A stretch of DNA of 64,000 bases, from assembly GCA_016278515.1 (NCBI GenBank), contig JADQBR010000028.1:1-64000 (forward strand), written 5' to 3'. Position 1 is the stretch's first letter. The number at the start of each line of letters is the position of its first letter. Below are positions 18,138-27,256 of this stretch, in pieces. Made by a program: the position numbers and the translations under genes. The notes beneath the pieces were generated by a model. The model was not told where the DNA came from. It did not search any database and worked only from the letters and a program-made list of their open reading frames with translations. The DNA is from Bacillota bacterium (GTDB lineage Bacteria > Bacillota > JADQBR01).

Positions 18138-18282
18138 ATTAGTTGGACAGTTCCTTATTAGTTGGAAAGTTCCTTATTAGTTGGAAAGTTGGTCAGTTGG
18201 TCAGTTGGACAGGTTAAGAACCAGACCGAATAACTGAATAATTAAGTGATTAGTTGGTTAGTTGGATAGGTTAAGATCCTAA
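18138..18282. repeat. Octamer repeat island R2
   Basis: About ten units of AGTTGGAC, AGTTGGAA, AGTTGGTC or AGTTGGTT lie between ribE and ribBA. Three early units are spaced by TTCCTTATT insertions. Unlike the other islands it has only the forward-oriented half, ending twice in AGGTTAAGA. Confidence 0.75.
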
Positions 18283-18284
18283 CA

Positions 18285-18304
18285 TCGGGGACATTCCTGT
18301 CCCC
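18285..18304. repeat. Short GGGGACA/TGTCCCC palindrome
   Basis: GGGGACA and TGTCCCC are separated by TTCC, and a further GTGTCCCC follows at about 18332. It lies between repeat island R2 and the end of ribE and may serve as a terminator or be a remnant of a dispersed repeat. Confidence 0.45.
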
Positions 18305-18344
18305 AAAGGATGACTGTAAGCTTCAGCAGGTGTGTCCCCTTTCC

Positions 18345-18995
18345 TTAAACAAAGCCATTTTCAGCGAGAAACGCCTCTGTAATACTTTGCTCCTTTTTGT
18401 TGGTTTCATTCCAACTCAATAACCTGGCAACATATTTTGCGAGCATATCGGTTTCGATATTAACATTATCACCGACGCCTTTTATTCCTAAAGTAGTTTC
18501 CTTGGCGGTATGGGGAATTAAAGATACGCTAAAGCTGTTAGCTTCGACTTCAACCACTGTCAAGCTGATACCGTCGATAGCTACGGAGCCTTTAGGAATG
18601 AGAAACCGTAATGTATCAGAAGATGTCTCTATCCAGGTAACTTGCGCTATATCCACCTGCTCCTGTTTTATGATAGTTCCCACCTGATCAACGTGACCGC
18701 TGACCAAGTGCCCGCCCAAGCGGCCCCCCATGCGCATGGCCCGTTCCAAGTTAACCGCATCCTTTGCTTTTAACCACTTAAGATTAGTGCGATTGACAGT
18801 CTCGGCCATAACATCGGCTGTAAAAAAGGCACTGTCAGAGGCGGTAACAGTCAGACAAACCCCATTGACTGCAATACTATCGCCAACTTGTACATCTTTT
18901 AGTACTTCTTTTGCCTGAATATCCAGTTTAGCCGATTTAGGACCGTGCCTGATTCCTCTGACAGCTCCTAATTCTTCAATGAGACCGGTAAACAT
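18345..18995 (-). CDS. ribE: Riboflavin synthase alpha chain
   Basis: Dismutates two lumazines to riboflavin. Two homologous lumazine-binding halves are visible: one beginning MFTGLIEELG with VGDSIAVNGVCLTV, the second with GGHLVSGHVDQVG and GSVAIDGISLTVV. The protein is 216 residues from the ATG at 18995, which gives the family-typical MFTGLIEE start. Another ATG two codons upstream is only 4 nt from the GGAGG site. It follows ribD by 22 nt. Confidence 0.95.
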   Translation of the reverse strand: MFTGLIEELGAVRGIRHGPKSAKLDIQAKEVLKDVQVGDSIAVNGVCLTVTASDSAFFTADVMAETVNRTNLKWLKAKDAVNLERAMRMGGRLGGHLVSGHVDQVGTIIKQEQVDIAQVTWIETSSDTLRFLIPKGSVAIDGISLTVVEVEANSFSVSLIPHTAKETTLGIKGVGDNVNIETDMLAKYVARLLSWNETNKKEQSITEAFLAENGFV

Positions 18996-19017
18996 AAGCA
19001 TTTCTCCTCCTTCCTCA

Positions 19018-20118
19018 TTAGCACCTTACATAAGTAATGCCCAAATCCTCATCATGCTGTTCCGTCTTAACCATTCTATACTTTCTCGCCTGATCCACTT
19101 TATTTACCCCAAGGCCGCCTACCGGACCGGGGGCTTCACTACCGCCGATGATTTTGGGAGCCAAGTATAGGTGAATAATATCCACCATGTCTTGCTCAAA
19201 GAAGCTTCCATGCACCTGACCGCCTCCTTCGACCAAAATAGCGGTGACTTCAAGCTTACCCAAACTTTTTAATAACCAGGGCAAATCGATCTTGCCGGAA
19301 CCGGGTTGAACCAAGAGCTTTACTCCTAATTGTTCCATTTCCTTCTTTTTTTTATCCGAGGATGCCTCAGTAGTTACAATTAGAGTCTCTGCCTCACCGA
19401 CTTTTAGTACTCTGCTGTCCAAGGGTATTCTCAAACTACCATCCAGCACAATCCTCAGCGGATTTTTGGTTTTTATTCCATCCAGCCTCACTGTTAACTG
19501 GGGGTTATCGGCTAATATGGTACCGCTGCCGACCAAAATTGCGTCATAAACATGGCGTAAATAGCGACCGGCCGAGCGAGCTTTTTCACCGGTAATCCAT
19601 TGAGAACTACCTGAACGAGTGGCGATTTTTCCGTCTATGCTAACAGCCATTTTAGCGGCCACCAGCGGTTGACCCGTTGTAATGTATTTGATAAATGGCC
19701 GGTTTAAGATCGCAGCTTCTTCTTCCAGCACTCCCACGTCCACTGCTATGCCGGCTTCCTGAAGCATGGTTGCTCCGCGGCCGGAAACCAACGGATTGGG
19801 GTCAGTCATAGCCATAACCACCCTGTTAACTCCCGCCTCTATCAACGCCTTGCTGCAGGGAGGAGTACGACCATAATGGGAGCACGGTTCCAAAGTAACA
19901 TAGGCAGTTGATTGATAGGCTTTTTCGCCCGCTGCCCTTAAGGCATGAATTTCGGCATGAGGAGTGCCAGCTGCCTGATGATATCCCTCGCCAACAACTT
20001 GACCATCCCGAACCAATACTGCGCCAACTAAAGGGTTAGGGCTGGTCCAACCTTCCGCCAGCCTTGCTAATTCCAGGGCCCGGCGCATATACTTCTTGTC
20101 TTGGTTATTTATTGTCAT
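19018..20118 (-). CDS. ribD: Bifunctional pyrimidine deaminase/reductase
   Basis: Deaminates and then reduces the product of GTP cyclohydrolase II. The N-terminal deaminase domain (about 1-145) has the Zn site HAEIHAL plus PCSHYGRTPPC. The C-terminal reductase domain (about 148-366) starts AKMAVSIDGKIAT and has LVEGGGQVHGSF. It is 366 residues, standard. It is the first gene of the riboflavin cluster, behind an FMN riboswitch. Confidence 0.96.
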   Translation of the reverse strand: MTINNQDKKYMRRALELARLAEGWTSPNPLVGAVLVRDGQVVGEGYHQAAGTPHAEIHALRAAGEKAYQSTAYVTLEPCSHYGRTPPCSKALIEAGVNRVVMAMTDPNPLVSGRGATMLQEAGIAVDVGVLEEEAAILNRPFIKYITTGQPLVAAKMAVSIDGKIATRSGSSQWITGEKARSAGRYLRHVYDAILVGSGTILADNPQLTVRLDGIKTKNPLRIVLDGSLRIPLDSRVLKVGEAETLIVTTEASSDKKKKEMEQLGVKLLVQPGSGKIDLPWLLKSLGKLEVTAILVEGGGQVHGSFFEQDMVDIIHLYLAPKIIGGSEAPGPVGGLGVNKVDQARKYRMVKTEQHDEDLGITYVRC

Positions 20119-20214
20119 AAGACAGTTCCTCCAATTAGAACAAAAGACTTCATGCCTTTCGGCTTTAAGGAAAATCGTTTAAACTCCCAATGTCAGGAAT
20201 TTATTTTTGACGTT

Positions 20215-20399
20215 AAAAAAGCCTCAAAGCGAGAAACTTCGAGGCAATTAGACATAGACACAGACATAGGCATAAGCCTAGCGTCTTTCTCCCTTCTCCC
20301 ATCCAGACTGTAACTGTCGGCCCCGGAATTTAACCAGGTCTGCCATAACGGCTCGCGGGCTGTACCGCCGGTAAGGAATTTCACCTTGCCCCGAAGGAA
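20215..20399 (-). promoter_or_regulatory. FMN riboswitch (RFN element) of the riboflavin operon
   Basis: The minus strand shows the RFN signatures in order: CTTCGGGGCAAGGTGAAATT, CCGGCGGTACAGCCCGCGAG, GACCTGGT, AAATTCCGGGGCCGACAGT and GTCTGGATGGGAGAAG. Near 20215-20245 a GCCTCGAAG/CTTTGAGGC stem is followed by six T, an intrinsic terminator. FMN binding should terminate transcription before ribD. Confidence 0.96.
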
Positions 20400-20420
20400 A
20401 ATATGTATTAAATTATCATT

Positions 20421-20449
20421 ATTATATCACCGCCGCCTAACTTCGTCAA
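20421..20449 (-). promoter_or_regulatory. Sigma-A promoter of the riboflavin operon
   Basis: On the minus strand TTGACG (20449-20444) and TATAAT (20426-20421) are exactly 17 bases apart, about 22 nt upstream of the RFN aptamer. Confidence 0.85.
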
Positions 20450-20460
20450 CTTAAAACGGG

Positions 20461-20537
20461 AACGGTTCTCGAGTTGAATTCATTCAACTCGAGAACCGTT
20501 AGCAAAACTCTTAGCAACTTGTTGCTTTAGAGTTTTG
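20461..20537. repeat. Two adjacent palindromes downstream of spoIVA
   Basis: A 19-bp inverted repeat (20461-20479 with 20482-20500) has only a 2-nt centre. A second imperfect one (CAAAACTCT with AGAGTTTTG, 20503-20537) follows. Both are downstream of spoIVA on the minus strand and upstream of the riboflavin promoter. They may insulate the two units; a cruciform is possible. Confidence 0.7.
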
Positions 20538-20571
20538 GATATGCCCCCTGCGGGTACCCCGAATTCAAGTT

Positions 20572-22050
20572 TTATATGATAATACATATTAAACCGCCGC
20601 TGCCGTCGTTGGCAATGCGGGATAATGTTTCCTGGAGCTTGTCGCGGGCATTTTCCGGCATACGATAAAGCTTGCCTTGGATACCTTCCCGTACCAAGTC
20701 ACTCAAGGATTTCCCAAATACTTCGGTGCCCCAAATCTTCTGTGGATCGTCTTCAAACTCTGACATAATATAGTTTACAAGTTCCTCGCATTGTTTTTCC
20801 GTTCCGATCAGCGGTGTAATACTGGTAGAAATGTCCGCTTTAATCATGTGGAAGGATGGGGCTCTAGCAGTCAACTTGACGCCAAAGTTTCCTCCCTTTT
20901 TGATTAGTTCGGGTTCTTCCAATATCATGTCGTCTAAGCCCGGACTAATAATCCCGTACCCGGTAGCTTGGGCCTCATTGTAACCCATGGCAACTCTGTC
21001 ATATTGTTTCTTGGCTGTAGATAATTCCTTAAATACCTTTAATAAGGTATGATCTCCATCAATGCTGTAACCGGTTTGTTCCTCCAGTACTTCGTAAAAT
21101 AGTCCTTCTCTGGTAGCCATATCTATGCTTGCAGTTCCACTGCCCATATTGATTTCCCTTAAAGAAACTGCCCCAACATAGTCATTTGCATCCAATTCCT
21201 CAAGTGAATTGTCAATATCTCTAATACGCTTTACCTTCTTAATCGACAGGGTAATGGCGTCTTCAAATGCATGTCGCAGCCAATGGTCTCCTGCTAATTC
21301 TTCAATCCACTGAGGCAGATTGATATCAATTTGATTGACGGGAAACTCATAGAGTGCCTCTTCCAACACCCCATAGACATCTTCACTGCTCATTTCTTGG
21401 CAATTTAGGGGAAGCACCGGGACCTGATACTTAGCTTCCAATTCATTAGCCAAAGCAGCCGTTGTTTGAGAATATGGCTGTTTAGAATTAAGTACTATCA
21501 CAAACGGTTTGCCCAATTGGTTCAATTCATCAATTACCCGGGTTTCCGCATCCAGATAACTGTCTCTATTAATATCTGTAATCGTACCGTCAGTTATTAC
21601 TACCAAGCCAATGGTGGAATGCTCTTCAATAACCTTACGTGTTCCTACTTCGGCTGCCTCTTGGAATGGAATTTCGTCCTCAAACCACGGGGTTTTTACC
21701 ATTCTCGGGCCTTCCTCTTCTTCATATCCCAAGGCTCCAGGAACGCTGTAGCCAACACAATCAACCATCCGAACGTTCATATCCAAGCCTTGCTTAATAT
21801 TAATATTCACGGCATCCGCGGGGATAAACTTGGGCTCTGTGGTCATAATTGTTCTACCTGCACCACTTTGAGGCAGTTCATCAGTAGCTCTTACGCGATC
21901 ATTGGCATCTTTGATATTTGGTAATACCAAAAGGTCCATAAACCGTTTGATGAAGGTAGATTTTCCCGTGCGTACCGGACCGACCACGCCTAAGTAAATA
22001 TCACCGCCAGTACGTTCAGCAATATCTTTAAATATATCGTTCCTTTCCAT
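20572..22050 (-). CDS. spoIVA: Stage IV sporulation protein A
   Basis: ATPase that polymerises on the forespore surface as the basement layer of the spore coat. It is 492 residues from the ATG at 22050, 6 nt after GGGAGGG; an upstream in-frame codon at 22101 has no homology. It shows the Walker A GPVRTGKSTF (about residue 25), the TEPKFIPADA and DCVGYSVPGA segments, and a C-terminus ending in short hydrophobic residues (GGLICIII) as usual. It lies downstream of der-plsY-gpsA, a conserved order in clostridia. It would be expected under mother-cell control (sigma E), but I did not identify that promoter. Confidence 0.97.
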   Translation of the reverse strand: MERNDIFKDIAERTGGDIYLGVVGPVRTGKSTFIKRFMDLLVLPNIKDANDRVRATDELPQSGAGRTIMTTEPKFIPADAVNINIKQGLDMNVRMVDCVGYSVPGALGYEEEEGPRMVKTPWFEDEIPFQEAAEVGTRKVIEEHSTIGLVVITDGTITDINRDSYLDAETRVIDELNQLGKPFVIVLNSKQPYSQTTAALANELEAKYQVPVLPLNCQEMSSEDVYGVLEEALYEFPVNQIDINLPQWIEELAGDHWLRHAFEDAITLSIKKVKRIRDIDNSLEELDANDYVGAVSLREINMGSGTASIDMATREGLFYEVLEEQTGYSIDGDHTLLKVFKELSTAKKQYDRVAMGYNEAQATGYGIISPGLDDMILEEPELIKKGGNFGVKLTARAPSFHMIKADISTSITPLIGTEKQCEELVNYIMSEFEDDPQKIWGTEVFGKSLSDLVREGIQGKLYRMPENARDKLQETLSRIANDGSGGLICIII

Positions 22051-22218
22051 CAATTTCCCTCCCTTATTTAATTCTGAATCTCTAAAACGTCTTTTCTGCA
22101 TCTTCCGCCCTAAGCCATCCCTCCTTCACCCAGTTTAATAATTATAATCTTAATAAATTATTTTCTGTGCGCAGTACACATTTCATTAAAATATATGAGC
22201 TTGTTTATTATTTATTAC

Positions 22219-22248
22219 AAAAAAAGTGCCCTGAAAGGGCACTTTTTT
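22219..22248. terminator. Terminator after gpsA
   Basis: AAAAAAAGTGCCCT/AGGGCACTTTTTT with a 3-nt loop is a bidirectional rho-independent terminator, 46 nt past the gpsA stop. The rest of 22051-22293 is AT-rich and presumably holds the spoIVA promoter. Confidence 0.9.
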
Positions 22249-22293
22249 CCATTAAGCAAGACATCTTATATGAAATTTTCCATAGTTTTTACT

Positions 22294-23301
22294 TTATTTC
22301 CACTCTTCTGTTTTATCCCTAAGCATTAGGTTGCTAACGCCTTCCCGTGCATCTTGACCTTCGTACAGTACCTTATAGGCCTCTTCTACTATGGGCATTT
22401 CTACGTTTTTCTTCTGGGCCAGCCCATAGGCAACTTCCGTAGTCTTAACACCTTCTACCACCATACCCATATCCTTTAATACCTGTTCCATGTTTTTCCC
22501 CTTGCCCAGTTCAATGCCTGCTCGACGGTTCCGAGAGTACATGCTGGTACAGGTCACTACCAAGTCACCCATGCCGGCCAATCCGGCAAAGGTCATTACT
22601 TCGGCCCCCATTGCAACACCTAAACGCGCTATTTCTGTCATTCCCCGAGTCATTAAGGCCGCTTTGGTATTATCGCCAAAACCTAAGCCATCGGAAATAC
22701 CGGTACAGAGGGCAATAACATTCTTTAACGCTCCGCCCAGCTCAACGCCGATGATGTCAGGATGAGTGTAAACGCGAAAAGACGGCGCCATAAACAAATC
22801 CTGTACTGCATAGGCCACCGCTTTTTCAACGCCTGTAGCAACCACGGCTGTGGGCAGCTGCCTGCTCACTTCTTCAGCATGACTTGGCCCGGATAAGACC
22901 GCAAGATTTCTTTTCAATCCCTGAGGCAGCTCTTCTGCCATTACCTGACTTAATCGCAATCCCGTTTCCTTTTCTATTCCTTTGGCAGTATTAATGACGA
23001 TAGGTTCCCTATTAAATAGTGGTGCCAATTCTTTCACCATACCCCTAACTGCCTGAGAAGGAACTGCTAAAACAACTGCATCTTTACCATAAACGGCCTG
23101 TTCCAAGTCTGTCGTTCCTGTTAGGATTTCAGGTATAACAACATCAGGAAGATAGTGTTTGTTTGTGCGCTGTTCATTAATTTCCGCAATACGTTGGGAG
23201 TTTCTAGCCCATAAGTGCACATCCGCACCCTTATTTGCCAACAAAATGGCCAAAGCAGTTCCCCAACTACCGCCGCCAATGACTGCAACGTTCTTTTTCA
23301 A
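22294..23301 (-). CDS. gpsA: NAD(P)-dependent glycerol-3-phosphate dehydrogenase
   Basis: Reduces dihydroxyacetone phosphate to sn-glycerol 3-phosphate for phospholipid synthesis. It shows VAVIGGGSWGTALA at the N-terminus, SGPSHAEEV at about 140, the catalytic Lys region in GVELGGALKNVIAL (about 190) and CTGISDGLGFGDNTKAAL. I take the TTG at 23301, 6 nt after AGGGGTG, giving 335 residues. A GTG at 23310 would overlap the ribosome-binding site. It follows plsY, whose acyltransferase uses its product. Confidence 0.94.
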   Translation of the reverse strand: MKKNVAVIGGGSWGTALAILLANKGADVHLWARNSQRIAEINEQRTNKHYLPDVVIPEILTGTTDLEQAVYGKDAVVLAVPSQAVRGMVKELAPLFNREPIVINTAKGIEKETGLRLSQVMAEELPQGLKRNLAVLSGPSHAEEVSRQLPTAVVATGVEKAVAYAVQDLFMAPSFRVYTHPDIIGVELGGALKNVIALCTGISDGLGFGDNTKAALMTRGMTEIARLGVAMGAEVMTFAGLAGMGDLVVTCTSMYSRNRRAGIELGKGKNMEQVLKDMGMVVEGVKTTEVAYGLAQKKNVEMPIVEEAYKVLYEGQDAREGVSNLMLRDKTEEWK

Positions 23302-23312
23302 GCAAAGCACCC

Positions 23313-23903
23313 CTAACGAAAACGCCCGTTGATTTTTGGTTCAACTCCATTTCTTAACCGTTCAATATTGGCACGGTGTTTATAAATAACGAATGCGGCC
23401 GCCAACAAGCCATAGATTACAAACTGCCAAGGCTGCCCGAAAGTAATCAATAATATTGGAAGCGAAGCTGCTCCCGCTATGGATCCTACAGATACGTACT
23501 TAGTAATAACAATCATTAATACAAAAATAATGGCAGACCAAAATATTACTTGGGGCGCAATAGCTACAAATGTCCCAGCTCCGGTGGCAACTCCCTTTCC
23601 ACCTTTAAAACCGAGAAAAATTGAAAATGTGTGCCCCAGTATGACAATAAGCCCGGCCAAAACTATTAGATATGAACCACCGGCTGTTCCGGCTAGCAAT
23701 ACGGCAATTACTCCTTTTAAAATATCCGCAATTAATACAACTGTTCCGATTTTTGGGCCCATAACTCGGAAAGCATTAGTCGCGCCCACGTTGCCGCTGC
23801 CATGTTTTCTAATATCAATTTTCAGCCAAATTTTCCCCATCACGAAAGCCATCGGAATCGAGCCAATGAAATAGCTGATGATTAAAATAATAACCGCAAC
23901 CAT
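23313..23903 (-). CDS. plsY: Glycerol-3-phosphate acyltransferase PlsY
   Basis: Integral membrane enzyme that transfers acyl groups from acyl phosphate to glycerol 3-phosphate. About 196 residues with five or more hydrophobic segments and the three conserved motifs: GSGNVGATNAFR, the GHTFSIFLGFKGGKGVATG glycine loop, and KHRANIERL near the end. The ATG at 23903 is 7 nt after GGGGAG. It is placed between der and gpsA. Confidence 0.95.
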   Translation of the reverse strand: MVAVIILIISYFIGSIPMAFVMGKIWLKIDIRKHGSGNVGATNAFRVMGPKIGTVVLIADILKGVIAVLLAGTAGGSYLIVLAGLIVILGHTFSIFLGFKGGKGVATGAGTFVAIAPQVIFWSAIIFVLMIVITKYVSVGSIAGAASLPILLITFGQPWQFVIYGLLAAAFVIYKHRANIERLRNGVEPKINGRFR

Positions 23904-23918
23904 CACGCGTCTCCCCTT

Positions 23919-25229
23919 TTATTCTTCTCTTTTTCTGATCAGTAACCAGACCGGATTCCCCTCAAAACCAAAGGCCTGCCGCAGTTGATTTTCAAGGTAT
24001 CTTCTGTAAGAAAAGTGCAGTAGTTTGGCATCATTAACAAATAAAATAAATTTTGGCGGCTGCACCCCGGCTTGGGTTGCGTAAAAAACTTTAAACCGTC
24101 TCCCTTTATCAGTGGGCGGTGGAGTTAATCGAACAGCTTCGTGTATCACGTCGTTTAAAAGACTAGTAGCAATCCTCCGGGTTGCTTGTTCAATAACAAA
24201 ATCTATCAATTCGAACAATCTCTCTACCCGTTTTTTGGTTAATGCTGAAACAAAAGCAGTTGGCGCATAATGTAGAAATGGCAGTTCCTCTCTAATATCT
24301 TCCTCAAAATCATTAATAGTGTTGGAGTCCTTATCAATTAGATCCCATTTATTAACCACCAAAACCACTGCTTTACCCGCTTCATGGGCGTATCCGGCAA
24401 TGCGTTTGTCCTGCTCTGTCACCCCTTCAGCTGCGTCCAGTACCATTAACACAACATCCGAGCGGTCTACGGCTCGCAGTGACCGAATTACGCTGTAACG
24501 CTCCGTAGGTTGGTCAATTCTGGCCTTTCTGCGCAAACCGGCCGTATCAATAATGATATATTCAGTTTCATTGCGTTTCAGTACCGAATCTATTGCATCT
24601 CGTGTAGTTCCTGGAACATCACTGACAATAACTCTTTCCTGTCCCAAAAACACGTTGACTAAAGAGGATTTACCTACATTAGGACGCCCAACTATAGCTA
24701 CCTTAACGGCATCGGGTTCATAGCCGTCGTCAGGCAAAATCGGAAGCGCATCCACCAATTTGTCCAATAAGTCGCCGGTATTCATACCATGCATGGCAGA
24801 GACGGGTACGGGTTCTTCCAAACCCAACTGATAAAATTCCATGAACATGGGGTCATCAAACCGTTCAACCTTATTAACACCAAGAATAACCGGTTTTTTT
24901 GTCCGCCGCAGCAGCTTGGCAATCATATAATCATCGGGACTAACACCCGTTCGCCCATCTACCACAAAGAGGATTGCATCCGCTTCCTCCATGGCAATTT
25001 CTACCTGTTTTTTCACCAAGGAAGTAATGGTATCATCTCTTGTGAATTCCATACCGCCCGTATCTATTAACGTAAAGTCCTGCCCCCGCCAGCTGGCATC
25101 ACGGTATAATCGGTCTCTGGTCACTCCGGGCACGTCCTCTACGATGGCCGTTCTGCCCCCTACTATTCTATTAAACAAAGTGGACTTTCCCACATTTGGT
25201 CTTCCCACAATAGCTACAATCGGCTTCAT
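23919..25229 (-). CDS. der: Ribosome biogenesis GTPase Der (EngA)
   Basis: Double-domain GTPase essential for 50S subunit assembly. Two G domains are visible: GRPNVGKSTL at about residue 8 with DTGG and NKVE, and GRPNVGKSSL at about 180 with DTAGLR and NKWD. A C-terminal KH-like domain (about 350-436) follows, including TPPPTDKGRRFKVFYATQ. The length of 436 is standard. It begins the der-plsY-gpsA group. Confidence 0.97.
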   Translation of the reverse strand: MKPIVAIVGRPNVGKSTLFNRIVGGRTAIVEDVPGVTRDRLYRDASWRGQDFTLIDTGGMEFTRDDTITSLVKKQVEIAMEEADAILFVVDGRTGVSPDDYMIAKLLRRTKKPVILGVNKVERFDDPMFMEFYQLGLEEPVPVSAMHGMNTGDLLDKLVDALPILPDDGYEPDAVKVAIVGRPNVGKSSLVNVFLGQERVIVSDVPGTTRDAIDSVLKRNETEYIIIDTAGLRRKARIDQPTERYSVIRSLRAVDRSDVVLMVLDAAEGVTEQDKRIAGYAHEAGKAVVLVVNKWDLIDKDSNTINDFEEDIREELPFLHYAPTAFVSALTKKRVERLFELIDFVIEQATRRIATSLLNDVIHEAVRLTPPPTDKGRRFKVFYATQAGVQPPKFILFVNDAKLLHFSYRRYLENQLRQAFGFEGNPVWLLIRKREE

Positions 25230-25268
25230 TATTTTTTACCACCTTATTATCACTACAGTGTGAAATTA

Positions 25269-25320
25269 TTGGTTAGTTGGTTAGGATTCCTTTTCCAACT
25301 TTCCAACTTTCCAACTTTCG
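25269..25320. repeat. Octamer repeat island R3 (short)
   Basis: Two forward units (GGTTAGTTGGTTAGGA) are followed by three inverted units of TTCCAACT. It lies between the DUF512 gene and der. It has the same arrangement as the larger islands but is the smallest of the set. Confidence 0.7.
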
Positions 25321-25403
25321 CCTTTTGCTGCGCACGAACCGTCCACATTAACGCTTATTCATAAATCACGCTGTAGTGTTATACGTGTTGAAAAGTCCAG
25401 TAT

Positions 25404-26732
25404 TTAATGTCCAGATTGAAATCCCAACGCCTTTAACAATGCATGGGGATCAGTTTCCACTAATTTAACTTCCATTTCCAGCTGTTCAGAAACTTCGGCA
25501 ACAGTTAAACCGTCCAAAAAAATATTATCATCCTCTTTTAACATTATGGAAGGTAATAACAGGGTCCCTTCCTGTCTCTCATTCGGTGTCAGCTTTTGGG
25601 TCATATTCTTGATAACGTCTTGACCCGTAATTAATCCTGTTACCGTAACGCTTCTGCCAAAGAAATGATTATCCAAAGTTACCACCTTAAGATGGGCCTC
25701 AGGGAACTTTTTCACTATGTCGACCAGCATAAACCGCATTACCGGTGCCATGGAGTAACCGGTGCCGACATAAAAAGGCTTATCATCCACCATCGACAAT
25801 TCCTGGTTAATAGCTTCTTTCCAACTATCCAGAAACAAACGAGTCAACCCCACGCCATTTTCAGTTTGAGGAAAACTTTCGTATGATTCTCTAGTTGGAA
25901 TCTTCCGCCGGGCCTTTAAATAGAATTCATCAGATGAAAATACAAACCGACTGCCGTACTTCTTTAAATAGTAATGCTGTTTATCTTCAATAATATCAAT
26001 TACTGCCCGGGCTTTTTCAGAAGTAACCTCCATAATAGCCGGTAAGTCTTGTCTATGTTGAGTAAGGCCTACGGGCACTACTGCAAGCGACTTGACGTGA
26101 GGCCATAACCTAGCAAGATCTTCAATAGTTCTTATTAATTCAGTGTCATCATTAACTCCTGGACAAAGAACAACTTGGGTATGCATGGATATTTTATGAT
26201 CTGCCAAGTATTGCAGCTGTTTCATAATTTCTCCTGCTGTTTTAGAACAAAGCATTTGTTCTCTAAGTGCAGGGTTTGTAGTATGTACGGATATGTACAA
26301 AGGGCTAAGACGGAACTTAGCGATACGTTCCAGTTGGAACCTGCTAACGTTTGTCAACGTGATAAAGTTCCCATACAAAAAGGAATGACGATAGTCATCA
26401 TCCTTTACGTAAAGACTGTCTCGCATGTCGCCGGGCATCTGGTCAACGAAACAAAAAAGACACTTATTAGCACACTGTCTGATTTTCCCGAAACCTTCCA
26501 GCTCTATCCCTAAATCGTATCCGGCTTCTTTTTCAATATCCACTAACCATTGTTCCCCATCACGTTTTCCAATGAGGATTTCTAGTTTGGCATCCGTTAC
26601 TAAATAACGATAGTCCAAAATATCATTGACGTTTTCGCCGTTAATCGCAATTACCCTATCACCGGTTTCAATTCCCACATCTTCCGCTATGGTTCCCTCG
26701 TGCACCACTTGTATTTCTACACCTCTTGCCAT
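25404..26732 (-). CDS. DUF512 / PDZ-containing Fe-S (radical SAM-like) protein
   Basis: The 442 residues begin with a PDZ-like domain (about 1-60, VHEGTIAEDVGIETGDRVIAIN). A Cys motif CANKCLFCF (about residue 87) resembles a radical-SAM 4Fe-4S site. A TIM-barrel-like centre follows, then a C-terminal DUF512 part (VGTGYSMAPVM, LDNHFFGRSVTVTGLITG). The family is widespread in Firmicutes and cyanobacteria, often next to der; its reaction is unknown. The frame is intact. Confidence 0.88.
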   Translation of the reverse strand: MARGVEIQVVHEGTIAEDVGIETGDRVIAINGENVNDILDYRYLVTDAKLEILIGKRDGEQWLVDIEKEAGYDLGIELEGFGKIRQCANKCLFCFVDQMPGDMRDSLYVKDDDYRHSFLYGNFITLTNVSRFQLERIAKFRLSPLYISVHTTNPALREQMLCSKTAGEIMKQLQYLADHKISMHTQVVLCPGVNDDTELIRTIEDLARLWPHVKSLAVVPVGLTQHRQDLPAIMEVTSEKARAVIDIIEDKQHYYLKKYGSRFVFSSDEFYLKARRKIPTRESYESFPQTENGVGLTRLFLDSWKEAINQELSMVDDKPFYVGTGYSMAPVMRFMLVDIVKKFPEAHLKVVTLDNHFFGRSVTVTGLITGQDVIKNMTQKLTPNERQEGTLLLPSIMLKEDDNIFLDGLTVAEVSEQLEMEVKLVETDPHALLKALGFQSGH

Positions 26733-26791
26733 ATTTAGCCACCTTACTAATATTCTTCCCTATTATCCTCTATAATAAAACAGTAGTCAAG

Positions 26792-27256
26792 TTAATTCAA
26801 GTATCCAAGCTCTACCTTCAGCCTTTCAACCTGCTGCACATAGTTTGGGTAAGCCTTTCTTATAGCTGCCATAATAAGAGGCATCCCGAGAAATTTCATA
26901 TTAAGTTCCAAGGATAAGTACCCTCCCCATTTGAGCTGAGCTGTAGTGTATTTCAATGCATCTACTAAATAAAGCTCTTCCTGGGAAGATTGAAACAACT
27001 GCAAAAAGTGCCTAATTGATTTTGGGGCAAGAAATCTCTCATTTCCAACCGCCAGGGTATAAACCTGGTTGCCCTTTTCATCTTCACCAATAAAAAAGGG
27101 CGTTCCCGCGGGCCAGCCCTGCCTATCATCAAAATAGGGTAATTCCAAGATTATACGTTCGCTTATTTTATTGTTTTGAGGGAGCAGCCCCAGGTGTATC
27201 CCTGCAGTAATAACACTTGCATGTACCCCGCTATGACAGTAATAGAAAACCTTCAC
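26792..27256 (-). CDS. DUF3189 family protein (copy B)
   Basis: The product is 154 residues beginning KVFYYCHSGVHASVITAGIHLG, with a C-terminal segment FLGMPLIMAAIRKAYPNY. The Cys-His/Ser-rich start (YCHSGVH) could bind a ligand or metal. It is a paralogue of the next gene upstream and shares its first base with that gene's stop (TAGTG), so the two are coupled. DUF3189 proteins are found in spore-forming clostridia; the function is unknown. Confidence 0.85.
   Translation of the reverse strand: MKVFYYCHSGVHASVITAGIHLGLLPQNNKISERIILELPYFDDRQGWPAGTPFFIGEDEKGNQVYTLAVGNERFLAPKSIRHFLQLFQSSQEELYLVDALKYTTAQLKWGGYLSLELNMKFLGMPLIMAAIRKAYPNYVQQVERLKVELGYLN

Noticed and set aside
21466-21924. 152-codon plus-strand frame opposite spoIVA
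   Set aside because: It is antisense to a well-conserved region of SpoIVA and has no ribosome-binding site or homology.
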